This document shows positions 25,207 through 34,048 of a stretch of DNA of 64,000 nucleotides, in pieces. Numbering within the stretch: position 1 is the stretch's first letter; every line of letters begins with the position of its first letter. The stretch is from Bordetella genomosp. 7 (GTDB taxonomy: Bacteria > Pseudomonadota > Gammaproteobacteria > Burkholderiales > Burkholderiaceae_B), in the NCBI RefSeq assembly GCF_002261265.1, contig NZ_NEVK01000001.1:124001-188000 (forward strand), given 5' to 3'. The translations under genes were made by a program, and so were the position numbers. Below the pieces are notes generated by a model. That model made no database searches, was not told the origin of the DNA, and saw nothing but the letters and a program-made list of their open reading frames with translations.

Positions 25207-25240
25207 CCAACCCGCAGCATTTATTCCGGCCCGGAAAGGT

Positions 25241-25288
25241 GTGCGCCCGCGAGGCGCACGGGGCTTCGTTTTGCCTGTTTTTTTTGAG
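25241..25288 (+). terminator. Hairpin with downstream T-tract (attenuator-like)
   Basis: GTGCGCC (25241-25247) and GGCGCAC (25253-25259) form a stem with a five-base loop. About 20 bases later come TTTT and then a run of eight T. It lies between the dioxygenase and the rhodanese genes, just before the latter's start, so it could be a terminator or a partial attenuator. The spacing between stem and T-run is longer than usual. Confidence 0.45.
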
Positions 25289-25294
25289 TATTCC

Positions 25295-26863
25295 ATGCCC
25301 AACTTCATATCCGCCGCCACGTTGAAGGCCATGCTGCATGATGGCCAGGAGATCGCCCTGCTGGACGTGCGCGAGCATGGCCAGTATGGCGAAGCCCACT
25401 TGTTCTATGCGGCTTCGCTGCCCTACAGCCGGCTGGAGCTGGACATCCACCGCCTGGTTCCGCGCAAGCAGGTGCGGATCGTGGTCTATGACGGCGGTGA
25501 CGAGGCCAGCCGCGACGTGGCCGGACGCGCGGCGCTGCGTCTGCAGGCGCTGGGCTATGCCCAGGTAATGATCCTGGAAGGCGGTGCGCGAGCCTGGCGG
25601 GACGCAGGGTACAAGCTGTTTGCCGGCGTCAACCTGCCGTCCAAGACCTTTGGCGAGCTGGTCGAGCACGCGTATCACACACCGCGCATCTCTGCGCAGG
25701 AACTTGCCCGCAAACAGGCGGCCGGAGAACCACTGGCGATCTTCGACGGGCGGCCGGTGAACGAGTTCCACAAGATGAATATCCCGGGCGCGACGTGCTG
25801 TCCCAATGGCGAACTGGCCTATCGCATCAAGAGCCTGGTGCCGGACGACTCGACCCCCATCGTGATCAATTGCGCGGGCCGCACGCGTTCGATCATCGGC
25901 GCCCAGACGCTGATCAACCTGGGCATTCCCAATCCCGTGTTTGCGCTGGAAAACGGCACGCAGGGCTGGTTTCTGGCGGACCTTGCGCTGGAGCACGGGG
26001 GCACCGACCGCTACGGCGACAACACCGGAAGCCCGGCGCTGCTGCCGCAGGCCCGGGCGTTGGCAGAACGCTTCAATGTGCCGTATGTGACGGCGCAGAC
26101 AGTACGCGCCTGGGCGCAGGACGCCGGGCGCACGCTGTTTCTGTGCGATGTGCGCACGTCCGCGGAGTTTCATGCAAAGTCGCTGCCGGGCGCACAGCAT
26201 ACGCCGGGCGGGCAGCTTATCCAGGCCTGCGACCAGTATGTGGGGGTGCGCGGCGCGCGGCTTGTGCTGTTCGACAGCGACGGTGTGCGCGCACCGGTGG
26301 TGGCCAGCTGGCTGCGCCAGATGGGCCACGATGCCAGCGTGCTCGAGGACGGCCTGTCCAGCGGCCTGGCCTTGCAGGCCGAACCTGCTGCAACGCCGCC
26401 CCGGCTGGAACGGATCTCGGCCGCGCAACTGGCCAGCCGCATGCAGGCGGGCGATGTGGCCGTCGTGGATGTGCGCGCCGGCATGCAATACCGCGCAGGA
26501 CATATACCCGGTTCCCGGTGGTCGATACGGCCCCGGCTGGCGAGCGACCTTCGCCACGAGACCCGCCAGGCGGTCCTGGTGGCCGACGACGCGCGGATCG
26601 CGCAATGGGCGGCCATCGAGCTGGTTCGCGCGCCGCTGCTGCTTGAAGGCGGGCTGGACGCCTGGCAGGCCGTCGGCTACGCCGTAGAACCCAGCCCGGA
26701 CTGCCCGTCGGACGAGGATTGCATCGATTACCTGTTCTTCGTGCACGACCGGCACGACGGCAACAAGGAAGCGGCGCGCCAATATCTTGCATGGGAGACC
26801 GGCCTGGTCGCCGAGCTCGACGAGCAGGAGCGCGGCAACTTTTACCTGCCCGCATCCGCATAG
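25295..26863 (+). CDS. Four-domain rhodanese-like sulfurtransferase
   Basis: A 522-residue protein made of four rhodanese repeats (about 1-112, 125-230, 260-365, 375-470) and a short C-terminal tail. Each repeat shows the '(L)DVR....(Y/F)..GH(I/L)PGA' pattern. Only repeat 2 keeps an active-site cysteine: C193 in 'INCAGRTRSIIG'. The other loops read 'YDGGDEASRD', 'FDSDGVRAP' and 'ADDARIAQ', so three domains are catalytically silent. It may carry sulfane sulfur from thiol breakdown; the dioxygenase 88 bases upstream supports a thiol-catabolic role. The ribosome binding site is weak. Confidence 0.87.
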   Translation: MPNFISAATLKAMLHDGQEIALLDVREHGQYGEAHLFYAASLPYSRLELDIHRLVPRKQVRIVVYDGGDEASRDVAGRAALRLQALGYAQVMILEGGARAWRDAGYKLFAGVNLPSKTFGELVEHAYHTPRISAQELARKQAAGEPLAIFDGRPVNEFHKMNIPGATCCPNGELAYRIKSLVPDDSTPIVINCAGRTRSIIGAQTLINLGIPNPVFALENGTQGWFLADLALEHGGTDRYGDNTGSPALLPQARALAERFNVPYVTAQTVRAWAQDAGRTLFLCDVRTSAEFHAKSLPGAQHTPGGQLIQACDQYVGVRGARLVLFDSDGVRAPVVASWLRQMGHDASVLEDGLSSGLALQAEPAATPPRLERISAAQLASRMQAGDVAVVDVRAGMQYRAGHIPGSRWSIRPRLASDLRHETRQAVLVADDARIAQWAAIELVRAPLLLEGGLDAWQAVGYAVEPSPDCPSDEDCIDYLFFVHDRHDGNKEAARQYLAWETGLVAELDEQERGNFYLPASA

Positions 26864-26931
26864 CCATATGCGGGGAGGAGCCGCGTTCGCGCGGAAACCA
26901 TAAGAAGCTCAAAGTAAACAGGAGAGTCACC

Positions 26932-27942
26932 ATGTCTGGAGCAAGGTTTGCAAAACTGATGATGCTGGGGGCGGCGACGGCAGTTGCTGCATTCGCGACG
27001 TTGTCGCACGCGCAGTCTGTCGAGCGCCTGCCCGCGCGCGACGGCTATCCGGGCGAGCCCATCCGGTTCGTGTCGCCGTTTCCGCCCGGAGGCGGCAACG
27101 ACGCCACGACGCGCTGGGTGACTTCGCGCCTGATGGACGTGACGGGGCAACCCGCTGTCGTGGAAAACCGCGGAGGAGCAGGGGGCAACATCGGCGCCAA
27201 GGCGGCAGCCTCGGCCAAGCCGGACGGCTATACCGTGCTGACGGGCCAGGTGTCGCTGATGGCGGTGAACCCCGCGATCTACAGCGACGCAGGGTTCGAC
27301 CCGCTGAAGAACTTCACGCCGATCACGCAGATCAATGCTGCCCCCCTGGCCATCGTGGTGCCGGCCGCGTCTTCCATCAAAGACTTCAATGACCTGGTGA
27401 CGCAAGCCCGCGCGAATCCCGGCCGCCTGACCTACGCCACCCCCGGCAATGGCACACTGTCGCATCTGGTGGGCGTGGTGCTGGCGAAGGAGCACGACAT
27501 TCCGCTGACGCACGTGCCGTACCGCGGGGCCGGGCCGGCCATCAACGACCTGCTGGGCAACCAGGTCAATGCGCTGGTTACGTCGACGTCGTCCGTGGCG
27601 GGCCTGATCCAGAACGGGCAGTTGCGCGCGGTGGCAGTCACGAGCCCGCGCCGCATCGGCGTCTTTACCCAGGTGCCCACGCTGGAAGAGCTCGGCCTGA
27701 AAGGCGCGCGATTTGAAGACTGGTATGGCTTTTTCGTGCCCGCCGGTACCCCGCAGGACCGTGTAGCCTATCTGCACGAGGCCATTGTGCGCACGTTGCG
27801 CTCGCCTGACGTCACGCGCTTGATCGTCGAGGGCGGCAGCGAGGTGGTCGCCAGCACGCCGGAAGATTTCGCCCGGCAACTGCGCGACGATATCCAGCGT
27901 TGGGCGCACGTTGTCAAACTGGCCGGCGCGAAGGTGGATTGA
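26932..27942 (+). CDS. Bug/TctC-family periplasmic substrate-binding protein
   Basis: A 336-residue receptor with a signal peptide ending 'LSHAQS' (about 27). The mature part shows 'IRFVSPFPPGGGNDATTR', 'VENRGGAGGNIGAK' and 'HVPYRGAGPAINDLLG'. The ATG follows ACAGGAGAG. It is placed between the rhodanese gene and the cystathionine-lyase-like gene, so a sulfur-containing organic acid is a reasonable but unproven ligand. Confidence 0.92.
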   Translation: MSGARFAKLMMLGAATAVAAFATLSHAQSVERLPARDGYPGEPIRFVSPFPPGGGNDATTRWVTSRLMDVTGQPAVVENRGGAGGNIGAKAAASAKPDGYTVLTGQVSLMAVNPAIYSDAGFDPLKNFTPITQINAAPLAIVVPAASSIKDFNDLVTQARANPGRLTYATPGNGTLSHLVGVVLAKEHDIPLTHVPYRGAGPAINDLLGNQVNALVTSTSSVAGLIQNGQLRAVAVTSPRRIGVFTQVPTLEELGLKGARFEDWYGFFVPAGTPQDRVAYLHEAIVRTLRSPDVTRLIVEGGSEVVASTPEDFARQLRDDIQRWAHVVKLAGAKVD

Positions 27943-27956
27943 GCCGGTGGCCGGTG

Positions 27957-27978
27957 GCCGGTGCGCATGCGCACCGGC
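27957..27978. repeat. Perfect 22-bp palindrome between Bug and lyase genes
   Basis: GCCGGTGCGCA (27957-27967) is followed at once by its exact complement (27968-27978). It lies in the 79-base gap before the lyase-like gene and is preceded by a GGCCGGT-type triple repeat. It could form a cruciform or a loop-less hairpin in the mRNA. No T-tract follows. It may also be a dimeric regulator site. Confidence 0.4.
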
Positions 27979-28021
27979 GCCCGCCCACGCCGGGCCATTA
28001 CCGAAGCAGGGTGAATTGAAC

Positions 28022-29203
28022 ATGTCGCGGACACAGGGCATAAAAACTCGACTGGCAAGCGTTGGCAAGACGCCGGCGTACGACGGCGGGACGGCAGTCA
28101 ACCCGCCCGTTGTGCGGGCCAGCACGGTGGTGTTCCGGAATGCCGCGCACCAGCGGCAGGCGCGCGAACAGCGCGGCCAGGATCGGCTCTTTACGTATGG
28201 CGCGCGCGGCACGCCCACCACGTTCGCCCTGGAAGACGCGGTATGCGAGCTGGAAGGCGCCTATCGCGCGCGCCTGTTCCCAACGGGCCTGACGGCCATT
28301 GCCATGACGCTGGTCAGCTACCTGCGGCCCGGCGACCATGTGCTGATTTCCGACAGTGCCTACCAGCCTGTGCGTCAGCTGGCGCGCCAGTTCCTGGAGC
28401 CCTACGGGATCGAATATTCGTTCTTTGCCGCCGACGGCAGCGATGCCGAAGACGGGATGCGCCCCAACACCCGGATGCTTTATGCCGAGTGCCCGGGCTC
28501 GCTGGTCTACGAGATGTGCGACCTGCCCGCGCTGGCCGCCATGGCCCACGCCCGGGGCGCATGGGTGGCCGCCGACAATACCTGGGGCTCGGGGTGCCAG
28601 TACCGGCCGCTGGCCCTGGGCGCCGACATTTCCGTCATGGCCGCCACCAAGTACCTGTCGGGCCATTCCGACGTCATGATGGGCACGGTTGCCACCACGG
28701 AAGCGGCGTGGAAGCCTTTGGCGCAGCGCTGCGACGCGTTCGGCATCACGGTAAGCCCGGACGACGCGTGGCTGGTGTTGCGCGGCGTGCGTTCATTGAT
28801 TCCGCGCCTGGCCATGCATGAACGGCACGCGCTGCAAGTGGCGCAATGGCTGGCGTCGCAACCCGGCGTGGCCACGGTGTTCTGCCCGGCCCTGCCATCG
28901 CACCCCGGCCACGACCTGTGGCAGCGCGATTGCCAAGGCACCAATGGGCTGGTGTCTATCGAGCTTGCCCGAACCACATCCCAGGCGAACGTCGACCGGT
29001 TCATCGACAGCCTGCAGCTGTTTGGCATAGGCGCGTCGTGGGGCGGGCACGAAAGCCTGGTGACGCAGGCTCATATGAGCGAGACGCGCAGCGTCACAGA
29101 CTGGAGCAAGCGCGGGCCGGTGGTGCGCCTGCACATCGGGCTGGAAGACCCGCAGGATCTTATTGACGACCTGGCGCAGGCGTTGCAGGCGGCGGCGCCG
29201 TAG
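28022..29203 (+). CDS. Cystathionine beta-lyase-type PLP enzyme (MetC-like)
   Basis: A 393-residue Cys/Met-metabolism PLP enzyme. The phosphate-binding 'FPTGLTAIAMTL' region, the PLP-ring Asp in 'WVAADNTWGSG' and the Schiff-base lysine K210 in 'MAATKYLSGHSDVMMGTV' are in the family order. The MetC-type N-terminus 'VNPPVVRASTVVF' and 'YGARGTPTTFALEDAV' are clear. It cleaves C-S bonds of cystathionine or related thioethers to a thiol, pyruvate and ammonia. Given the neighbouring dioxygenase and rhodanese, catabolism of a sulfur amino acid is as likely as methionine synthesis. Confidence 0.87.
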   Translation: MSRTQGIKTRLASVGKTPAYDGGTAVNPPVVRASTVVFRNAAHQRQAREQRGQDRLFTYGARGTPTTFALEDAVCELEGAYRARLFPTGLTAIAMTLVSYLRPGDHVLISDSAYQPVRQLARQFLEPYGIEYSFFAADGSDAEDGMRPNTRMLYAECPGSLVYEMCDLPALAAMAHARGAWVAADNTWGSGCQYRPLALGADISVMAATKYLSGHSDVMMGTVATTEAAWKPLAQRCDAFGITVSPDDAWLVLRGVRSLIPRLAMHERHALQVAQWLASQPGVATVFCPALPSHPGHDLWQRDCQGTNGLVSIELARTTSQANVDRFIDSLQLFGIGASWGGHESLVTQAHMSETRSVTDWSKRGPVVRLHIGLEDPQDLIDDLAQALQAAAP

Positions 29204-29225
29204 CGTGTTTGCCGCCATGCGCGCG

Positions 29226-30395
29226 CTACAGCCGCAGCCAGCCGCGGCGGCTGAGGCAATGCAGCGCGACGCCGGCCACGAAGCCCAGCGCCACGTTCCA
29301 GATACATAGCGCCGCACAGGCAAGCGCGACGATGCGGTCGCCGCGCTGCGCGGGAAGCGTGCTGCTGCCCGCGGCAAGCTGCATGCCGGTGATGAACAGC
29401 ACGACCCCCAGCACGGCCGGTGGAAACAGCTGGAAGAGGGCATGCACCGATCCGCTGAAGAACAGCGCCAGCGCCAGCAGGATGCAGCCCAGGATGACGA
29501 CCGAGCCCCCGGTGCGCGCGCCGAATGCGCGGTGCCCCGCCATGCCGCCGGCGCCATGGCACATCGGAACGCCGCCGATCGCGCCGCTGAACAGGTTCAT
29601 CAGGCCGGTGGAGACGGCCACCTTGCCCTCGGTGACGCGACGCTGCGGAAAGTACTTGTTGTTTTCTTCGGTGATGGCGATGACGGCATTGCCCAGCGTA
29701 AGCGGCACCTGGGGCAGCGCCAGCAGCACCAGGCCCACGAACACTTCGTTCCATGTGACGTCGGCCAGCGCGAACGACGGCGCGCTGAATCCGATGGAGG
29801 CCGCGCCCAGCCGCGACAGCAGCTCGGGCTGCTGGACGGCGCCCACTGCCGCTCCGAAGGCCAGCAGCACGAACATGGCCGGCACGGCCCGGTTGCCCAT
29901 CAGCGCCAGGGTGCCGGCCATGCCCACGATGGCGACCAGCCAGTCGGTGTGCATCATCCTGGCGCCTTGCAGCATGAAGCCGAAGCCCAGGCCCAGCACA
30001 ATGCCGAGCACGATGGACGGCGGCACCAGCCTGGCCACGCGCCCCATCAGCCCGCTGATTCCGATGCCGAACCAGATGATGCCGGTGGCGATCGCGGCGC
30101 TATATACGGCAGCCGGAGTCACCACGGCCGTCTGCACGGCCTGGATGGAGGCTACCGCGCCGATGGCCTTCATGGGCTGAACGGGGAAGGGCGTCCTGTA
30201 ATACAGCCCGCAGGCGATCATGGACACGCCAAAGGCGAACAGCACGCCGAACGGATCCATCCCCAGCACGCCGATATAGGCGGCCACGAAGGGGATGAGC
30301 GTACCCAGGTCGCCGAACGCGCCGGCCCATTCCATCCGGTCGTAGCGGTTGGCTGGGCTGCCGGTGGCGGGGGCGTCAGGATGAGTGGAGGGCAT
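29226..30395 (-). CDS. MOT1-type molybdate/sulfate transporter
   Basis: A 389-residue inner-membrane protein with about ten to eleven helices. It carries the two marks of the MOT1 branch of the SulP superfamily: 'GAFGDLGTLIPFVAAYIG' near residue 28 and 'VPMCHGAGGMAGHRAFGARTGG' near 285. It lacks the STAS domain of ordinary SulP transporters, as MOT1 proteins do. Molybdate or sulfate uptake is the family role. The start at 30395 (MPSTHPD) has no strong Shine-Dalgarno. It converges with the lyase-like gene at a 22-base gap. Confidence 0.8.
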   Translation of the reverse strand: MPSTHPDAPATGSPANRYDRMEWAGAFGDLGTLIPFVAAYIGVLGMDPFGVLFAFGVSMIACGLYYRTPFPVQPMKAIGAVASIQAVQTAVVTPAAVYSAAIATGIIWFGIGISGLMGRVARLVPPSIVLGIVLGLGFGFMLQGARMMHTDWLVAIVGMAGTLALMGNRAVPAMFVLLAFGAAVGAVQQPELLSRLGAASIGFSAPSFALADVTWNEVFVGLVLLALPQVPLTLGNAVIAITEENNKYFPQRRVTEGKVAVSTGLMNLFSGAIGGVPMCHGAGGMAGHRAFGARTGGSVVILGCILLALALFFSGSVHALFQLFPPAVLGVVLFITGMQLAAGSSTLPAQRGDRIVALACAALCIWNVALGFVAGVALHCLSRRGWLRL

Positions 30396-30490
30396 GCTGG
30401 CCGGGATAGCGGTTTGCAGTCGTCTGCATGAACGCGAGTGTACCCATCGCACGCCAGTGCAGCGAGGTTCGCGAAACAGCAGGCATCGTT

Positions 30491-31696
30491 CTACGCCGCC
30501 GCGGCCCGCATCCTGGGATGCCGCTGGAAGTAGACCGCTGCAGGGGTGGCCAGCAAGATGACCGTGACGCAGAAGGCGCACACGGCGATGTCCATGCCCC
30601 AATGGTCTGCGATCCAGCCGATGCCCATGGTGGGCGCCATGGCGCCGATGTAGCCGACGACCAGGTACGTCGACAGCAGGCCGGAGCGCGTGGTGGGGGT
30701 GGCCAGGCGGGTGAGCATGCTCATGCCGGCCAGCATGCACATGCCATGTCCGATGGCGGTGAACAGCACGCCCAGGCCGAACAGGATGGCCGAGCTGGTC
30801 CACAGGTTGGCGATCAGCAGCATGTTGCTGAGCGCCAGCATGACCAGGCCCCCAGCCCCGCACCATTGCGTGGGCATGCGGCCAACCGACATCTGCACCG
30901 CCGCCGACGCGAACAGAATGAGCGCGATGGCGGTGCCGCTGACCACGGGCCCGTGCCAGGGCACCAGTTGGTCCAGGAAGAGCGGCGCCATGGACGCATA
31001 CATCCCGAATACGCCGAACGCCAGGAAGGGCAGGGTACATGTCAGCACGAAGGCCCGCGCGTCGGTGCGGGCGGGCCAGGTGAGCGTGGGAAGAATGTCG
31101 CGCAGGCCGGGCTTCTTGGCGTGATGCGGGCTTTCATCGCGCGGCAGGGGCACCCGCCACAAGGCGAACAGGCCCAACGCGCCCAGGAACAGTGTGGGAA
31201 CGTAGGTGGTGACCAGCGGCGATGGCGCCCATTGCCCGAAGACGCCGCCCACCAGCGGCCCCAGGCCAAAGCCCAGCGCGAGCAGGAAGCCGGTCATCAT
31301 GGCCGCGCGTTGCACGCTGCCGGACCGCGATAGCCGCGCCAGCCCCAGTGTGGAGCTGGTGGTGACCAGGCTGGATGCCACCCCGACGACGAAACGGCCG
31401 GCGCACAGGCTGGCCAGGTCCCACGCTGCAAGGCTGGCGAATGTGCCGACCACCACCAGGGCCAGGCCGCACTGCATCATGGGCCTGAACCCCAACCGGT
31501 CGGGCAGCCGCCCCAGAAACAGCAGGCTGCACAGCGCGCCGCCCATGTAGACCACATACAGCACTGATATATCGCTGGTTTGCAGCTGCCACGTGTCTTT
31601 GTACAGGGCGTACAGCGGGCTGATGAGCGCGGTGCCCATCACACCCACGATCATCGCGAAACTCACCCATGCGTAGGGTGAACCTTTTAGTTTCAT
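30491..31696 (-). CDS. MFS transporter (drug/metabolite efflux type)
   Basis: A 401-residue protein with twelve predicted helices. The intracellular loop 2-3 motif is 'GRLPDRLGFRPMMQ' (about 62-75), a DxxGRR-type variant, and 'GFLLALGFGLGPLVGG' is a motif-C-like glycine pattern on helix 5, usual in exporters. It is followed leftward by the MOT1 gene and preceded (54 bases) by a MarR gene on the same strand, a standard MarR-exporter pair. The substrate is unknown. Confidence 0.88.
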   Translation of the reverse strand: MKLKGSPYAWVSFAMIVGVMGTALISPLYALYKDTWQLQTSDISVLYVVYMGGALCSLLFLGRLPDRLGFRPMMQCGLALVVVGTFASLAAWDLASLCAGRFVVGVASSLVTTSSTLGLARLSRSGSVQRAAMMTGFLLALGFGLGPLVGGVFGQWAPSPLVTTYVPTLFLGALGLFALWRVPLPRDESPHHAKKPGLRDILPTLTWPARTDARAFVLTCTLPFLAFGVFGMYASMAPLFLDQLVPWHGPVVSGTAIALILFASAAVQMSVGRMPTQWCGAGGLVMLALSNMLLIANLWTSSAILFGLGVLFTAIGHGMCMLAGMSMLTRLATPTTRSGLLSTYLVVGYIGAMAPTMGIGWIADHWGMDIAVCAFCVTVILLATPAAVYFQRHPRMRAAAA

Positions 31697-31750
31697 TGCG
31701 GGTTCAGCCTGGGAAGCAGGTTGCCGGGTCGGGATGCGCTGCGCCCGCTG

Positions 31751-32227
31751 TCAGGCCGGGGCGTTGAGCTCATGGAAACGACGCGAAATTTTTTCGAGGG
31801 CGATGAGGGTGACTTCACGTTCGTGCGGGGTCAGGTCGGCCAGGATGGTGCGTTCGATTTCCTGGCTTTTGGCCAGGATGGCGGCCGCGACCTGCCTTCC
31901 GGCGGGCGTCAGGCCGATGCGCTTGGTGCGGCGGTCGTCGGGGTCGCTGGACCAGTCGACCAGGCGGGCCTTGCGCAGGTAATTGAGCACGCGCACCAAT
32001 GATGAGGTGTCCAGGAACAGGGCGTTGGCCAGGTCTTTCTGGCGCAACGGTTCTCCCTGTACGTAAAGCACTAGCAGCGGCATGCGGGTGGCATCGGACA
32101 GGCCCTGGTCTTTGAAGCTGAGGTCAACCTGGCGGCGCCACTGCCGGAATACGCCGCCCAGCAAGGGGCCGAAGCGCGTGCGAACCTGCCGCGGGTCGGG
32201 CGCGGCGGGGGGCAAGGTAGTTTGCAT
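31751..32227 (-). CDS. MarR-family transcriptional regulator
   Basis: A 158-residue dimeric winged-HTH repressor. The segments 'RMPLLVLYVQGEPLRQKDLA', 'DTSSLVRVLNYLRKARLVDW' (recognition helix) and 'SSDPDDRRTKRIGLTPAGRQ' (wing with the conserved DxRxxR) are diagnostic. The start at 32227 (MQTTLPP) is preferred to one 15 codons upstream. It is upstream of the MFS gene on the same strand and would repress the exporter until a small aromatic ligand binds. The 73-bp repeat array begins 57 bases before its start codon. Confidence 0.9.
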   Translation of the reverse strand: MQTTLPPAAPDPRQVRTRFGPLLGGVFRQWRRQVDLSFKDQGLSDATRMPLLVLYVQGEPLRQKDLANALFLDTSSLVRVLNYLRKARLVDWSSDPDDRRTKRIGLTPAGRQVAAAILAKSQEIERTILADLTPHEREVTLIALEKISRRFHELNAPA

Positions 32228-32283
32228 ACAAAGTATTCTACTGCAGGGCGGCATCTTGGGACATGACGGCATGGCCTGTGAGG

Positions 32284-33090
32284 GTGTCTGACACCAAAGG
32301 TGTCAGACACCGTCTGGCAAGCAGCAGGCAGCGGCGTGATGGCACGGCCGTGGAGGGTGTCTGACACCAAAGGTGTCAGACACCGACTGGCAAGCAGAAG
32401 GCAGCAGCGTGATGGCACGGCCGTGGGGGGTGTCTGACACCAGAGGTGTCAGACACCGACTGGCAAGCAGAAGGCAGCAGCGTGATGGCACGGCCGTGGG
32501 GGGTGTCTGACACCAAAGGTGTCAGACACCGACCGGCAAGCAGAATGCAGCAGCGTGATGGCACGGCCGTGGGGGTGTCTGACACCAAAGGTGTCAGACA
32601 CCGTCTGGCAAGCAGCAGGCAGCAGCGTGATGGCACGGCCGTGGGGGTGTCTGACACCAAAGGTGTCAGACACCGTCTGGTAAGCAGCAGGCAGCGGCGT
32701 GATGGCACGGCCGTGGGGGGTGTCTGACACCAAAGGTGTCAGACACCGACTGGCAAGCAGCGGGCAGCAGCGTGATGGCACGGCCGTGGGGGAGTGTCTG
32801 ACACCAAAGGTGTCAGACACCGACCGGCAAGCAGCAGGCAGCGGCGTGATGGCACGGCCGTGGGGGGTGTCTGACACCAAAGGTGTCAGATACCGTCTGG
32901 CAAGCAGCGGGCAGCGGCGTGATGGCACGGCCGTGGGGGGTGTCTGACACCAAAGGTGTCAGACACCGACCGGCAAGCAGCGGGCAGCGGCGTGATGGCA
33001 CGGCCGTGGGGGTGTCTGACACCAGAGGTGTCAGACACCGACCGGCAAGCAAGACACGCCACTGTGTCAGACACCGCCTGGCAAGCAGGC
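32284..33090. repeat. Array of eleven ~73-bp hairpin repeats (REP-like)
   Basis: GGTGTCTGACACC-AAA-GGTGTCAGACACC, a 13-bp perfect stem with a 3-base loop, recurs eleven times. The GTGTCTG of each copy starts at 32284, 32357, 32430, 32503, 32575, 32647, 32720, 32794, 32867, 32940 and 33012. Units are separated by a nearly constant ~45-base spacer ending 'gatggcacggccgtgg'. The period is 72-74 bases. A twelfth half-copy ends near 33090. Variants are few (CAGAGG loops in copies 3 and 11, GATACC in copy 9). It fills the region between the divergent MarR and SDR genes. The bases up to 33226 hold no gene. Confidence 0.93.
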
Positions 33091-33226
33091 ATGCGATGTG
33101 CTGCGGGACGCGCGGCGCGCAGGGGCGGGTTTGCCGCGGGGGAGGTCCCGGTCTAAGCTTTGGGCAGGCTATCGACAGGCGGCGTTTGCCCGGGTCCTGG
33201 TTCTGGCGCGCCGCAAGGAGAACAGC

Positions 33227-34045
33227 ATGCGGAATTGCGTGGATCTATCGGGGAAGGTGGCGATCGTAACGGGCGCCAACTCGGGCATAGGCAAGGGCGT
33301 GGCCCTGGAGCTGGCGGCAGCCGGGGCCCGGGTGGTGGTGAACCACCGCCCCAATGAAGATTCGGCGCGGCGCGCCGCCGAGGTAGTCCAGGCCATTACG
33401 CAGGCGGGCGGCGCGGCGGTGGCGGGGCCGGCCGATATCAGCCGGGAAGACGATGTCGAACGGCTGTTCGGCATTGCCCAGGAACGCTTCCAGGGGCTGG
33501 ACATCCTGGTGAACAACGCCGGCATCGAGCAGCCCGCCCCGGTGCAGGATATGACCCTGGACCAGTGGCAACGGGTCATCGATGTAAATCTGACCGGCCA
33601 GTTCCTTTGCTCGCGCGCGGCGGTGCGGTCGTTCCTGAAACAGCACCCCTCGCCGCCCGCCGACACCGCAGCCGGCGCGATCGTTTTCATCAGTTCGGTG
33701 CACGAAGTCATTCCCTGGGCGTTCCAGGCCAACTACGCGGCCTCGAAAGGTGGCGTGTCGCTGCTGATGCAGTCGCTGGCGCAGGAGCTTGCGCCGATGA
33801 AGATACGTGTGAATTCGGTGGCGCCGGGGGCGATACGCACGCCTATCAATGCGCCCGCCTGGAACACGCCGGAAAGCCTGGTCCAACTGTTGAAGCTGAT
33901 TCCCTACGGCCGCATCGGCGAGCCGGTTGATGTGGCGCGCGCCGTGGCCTGGCTGGCCAGCGACAGCGCCGACTACGTCACCGGCCACACCCTGTTCGTG
34001 GATGGCGGCATGACGCTGTACCCCGGTTTTCGTGGAGCGGGCTGA
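33227..34045 (+). CDS. Short-chain dehydrogenase/reductase (glucose 1-dehydrogenase-like)
   Basis: A 272-residue NAD(P)-dependent oxidoreductase of the classical SDR type. It has TGANSGIG (15-22) for cofactor binding, NNAG (96-99), N121, and the catalytic S157-Y170-K174 in 'VFISSVHEV...NYAASKGG'. The end 'VTGHTLFVDGGMTLYPGF' is typical of glucose 1-dehydrogenase-like members. AAGGAG at 33215-33220 precedes the ATG. It is three bases upstream of the GH15 gene, suggesting sugar metabolism. Confidence 0.9.
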   Translation: MRNCVDLSGKVAIVTGANSGIGKGVALELAAAGARVVVNHRPNEDSARRAAEVVQAITQAGGAAVAGPADISREDDVERLFGIAQERFQGLDILVNNAGIEQPAPVQDMTLDQWQRVIDVNLTGQFLCSRAAVRSFLKQHPSPPADTAAGAIVFISSVHEVIPWAFQANYAASKGGVSLLMQSLAQELAPMKIRVNSVAPGAIRTPINAPAWNTPESLVQLLKLIPYGRIGEPVDVARAVAWLASDSADYVTGHTLFVDGGMTLYPGFRGAG

Positions 34046-34048
34046 GCG

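Noticed and set aside
32284-33090. CRISPR array
   Set aside because: The 'spacers' are the same in each unit rather than unique, the repeat is a long hairpin, and there are no cas genes nearby.
32446-33269. Several repeat-derived open frames on both strands inside the 73-bp array
   Set aside because: All frames are open because the repeat lacks stops, and the encoded products are low-complexity copies of the repeat with no ribosome binding site.
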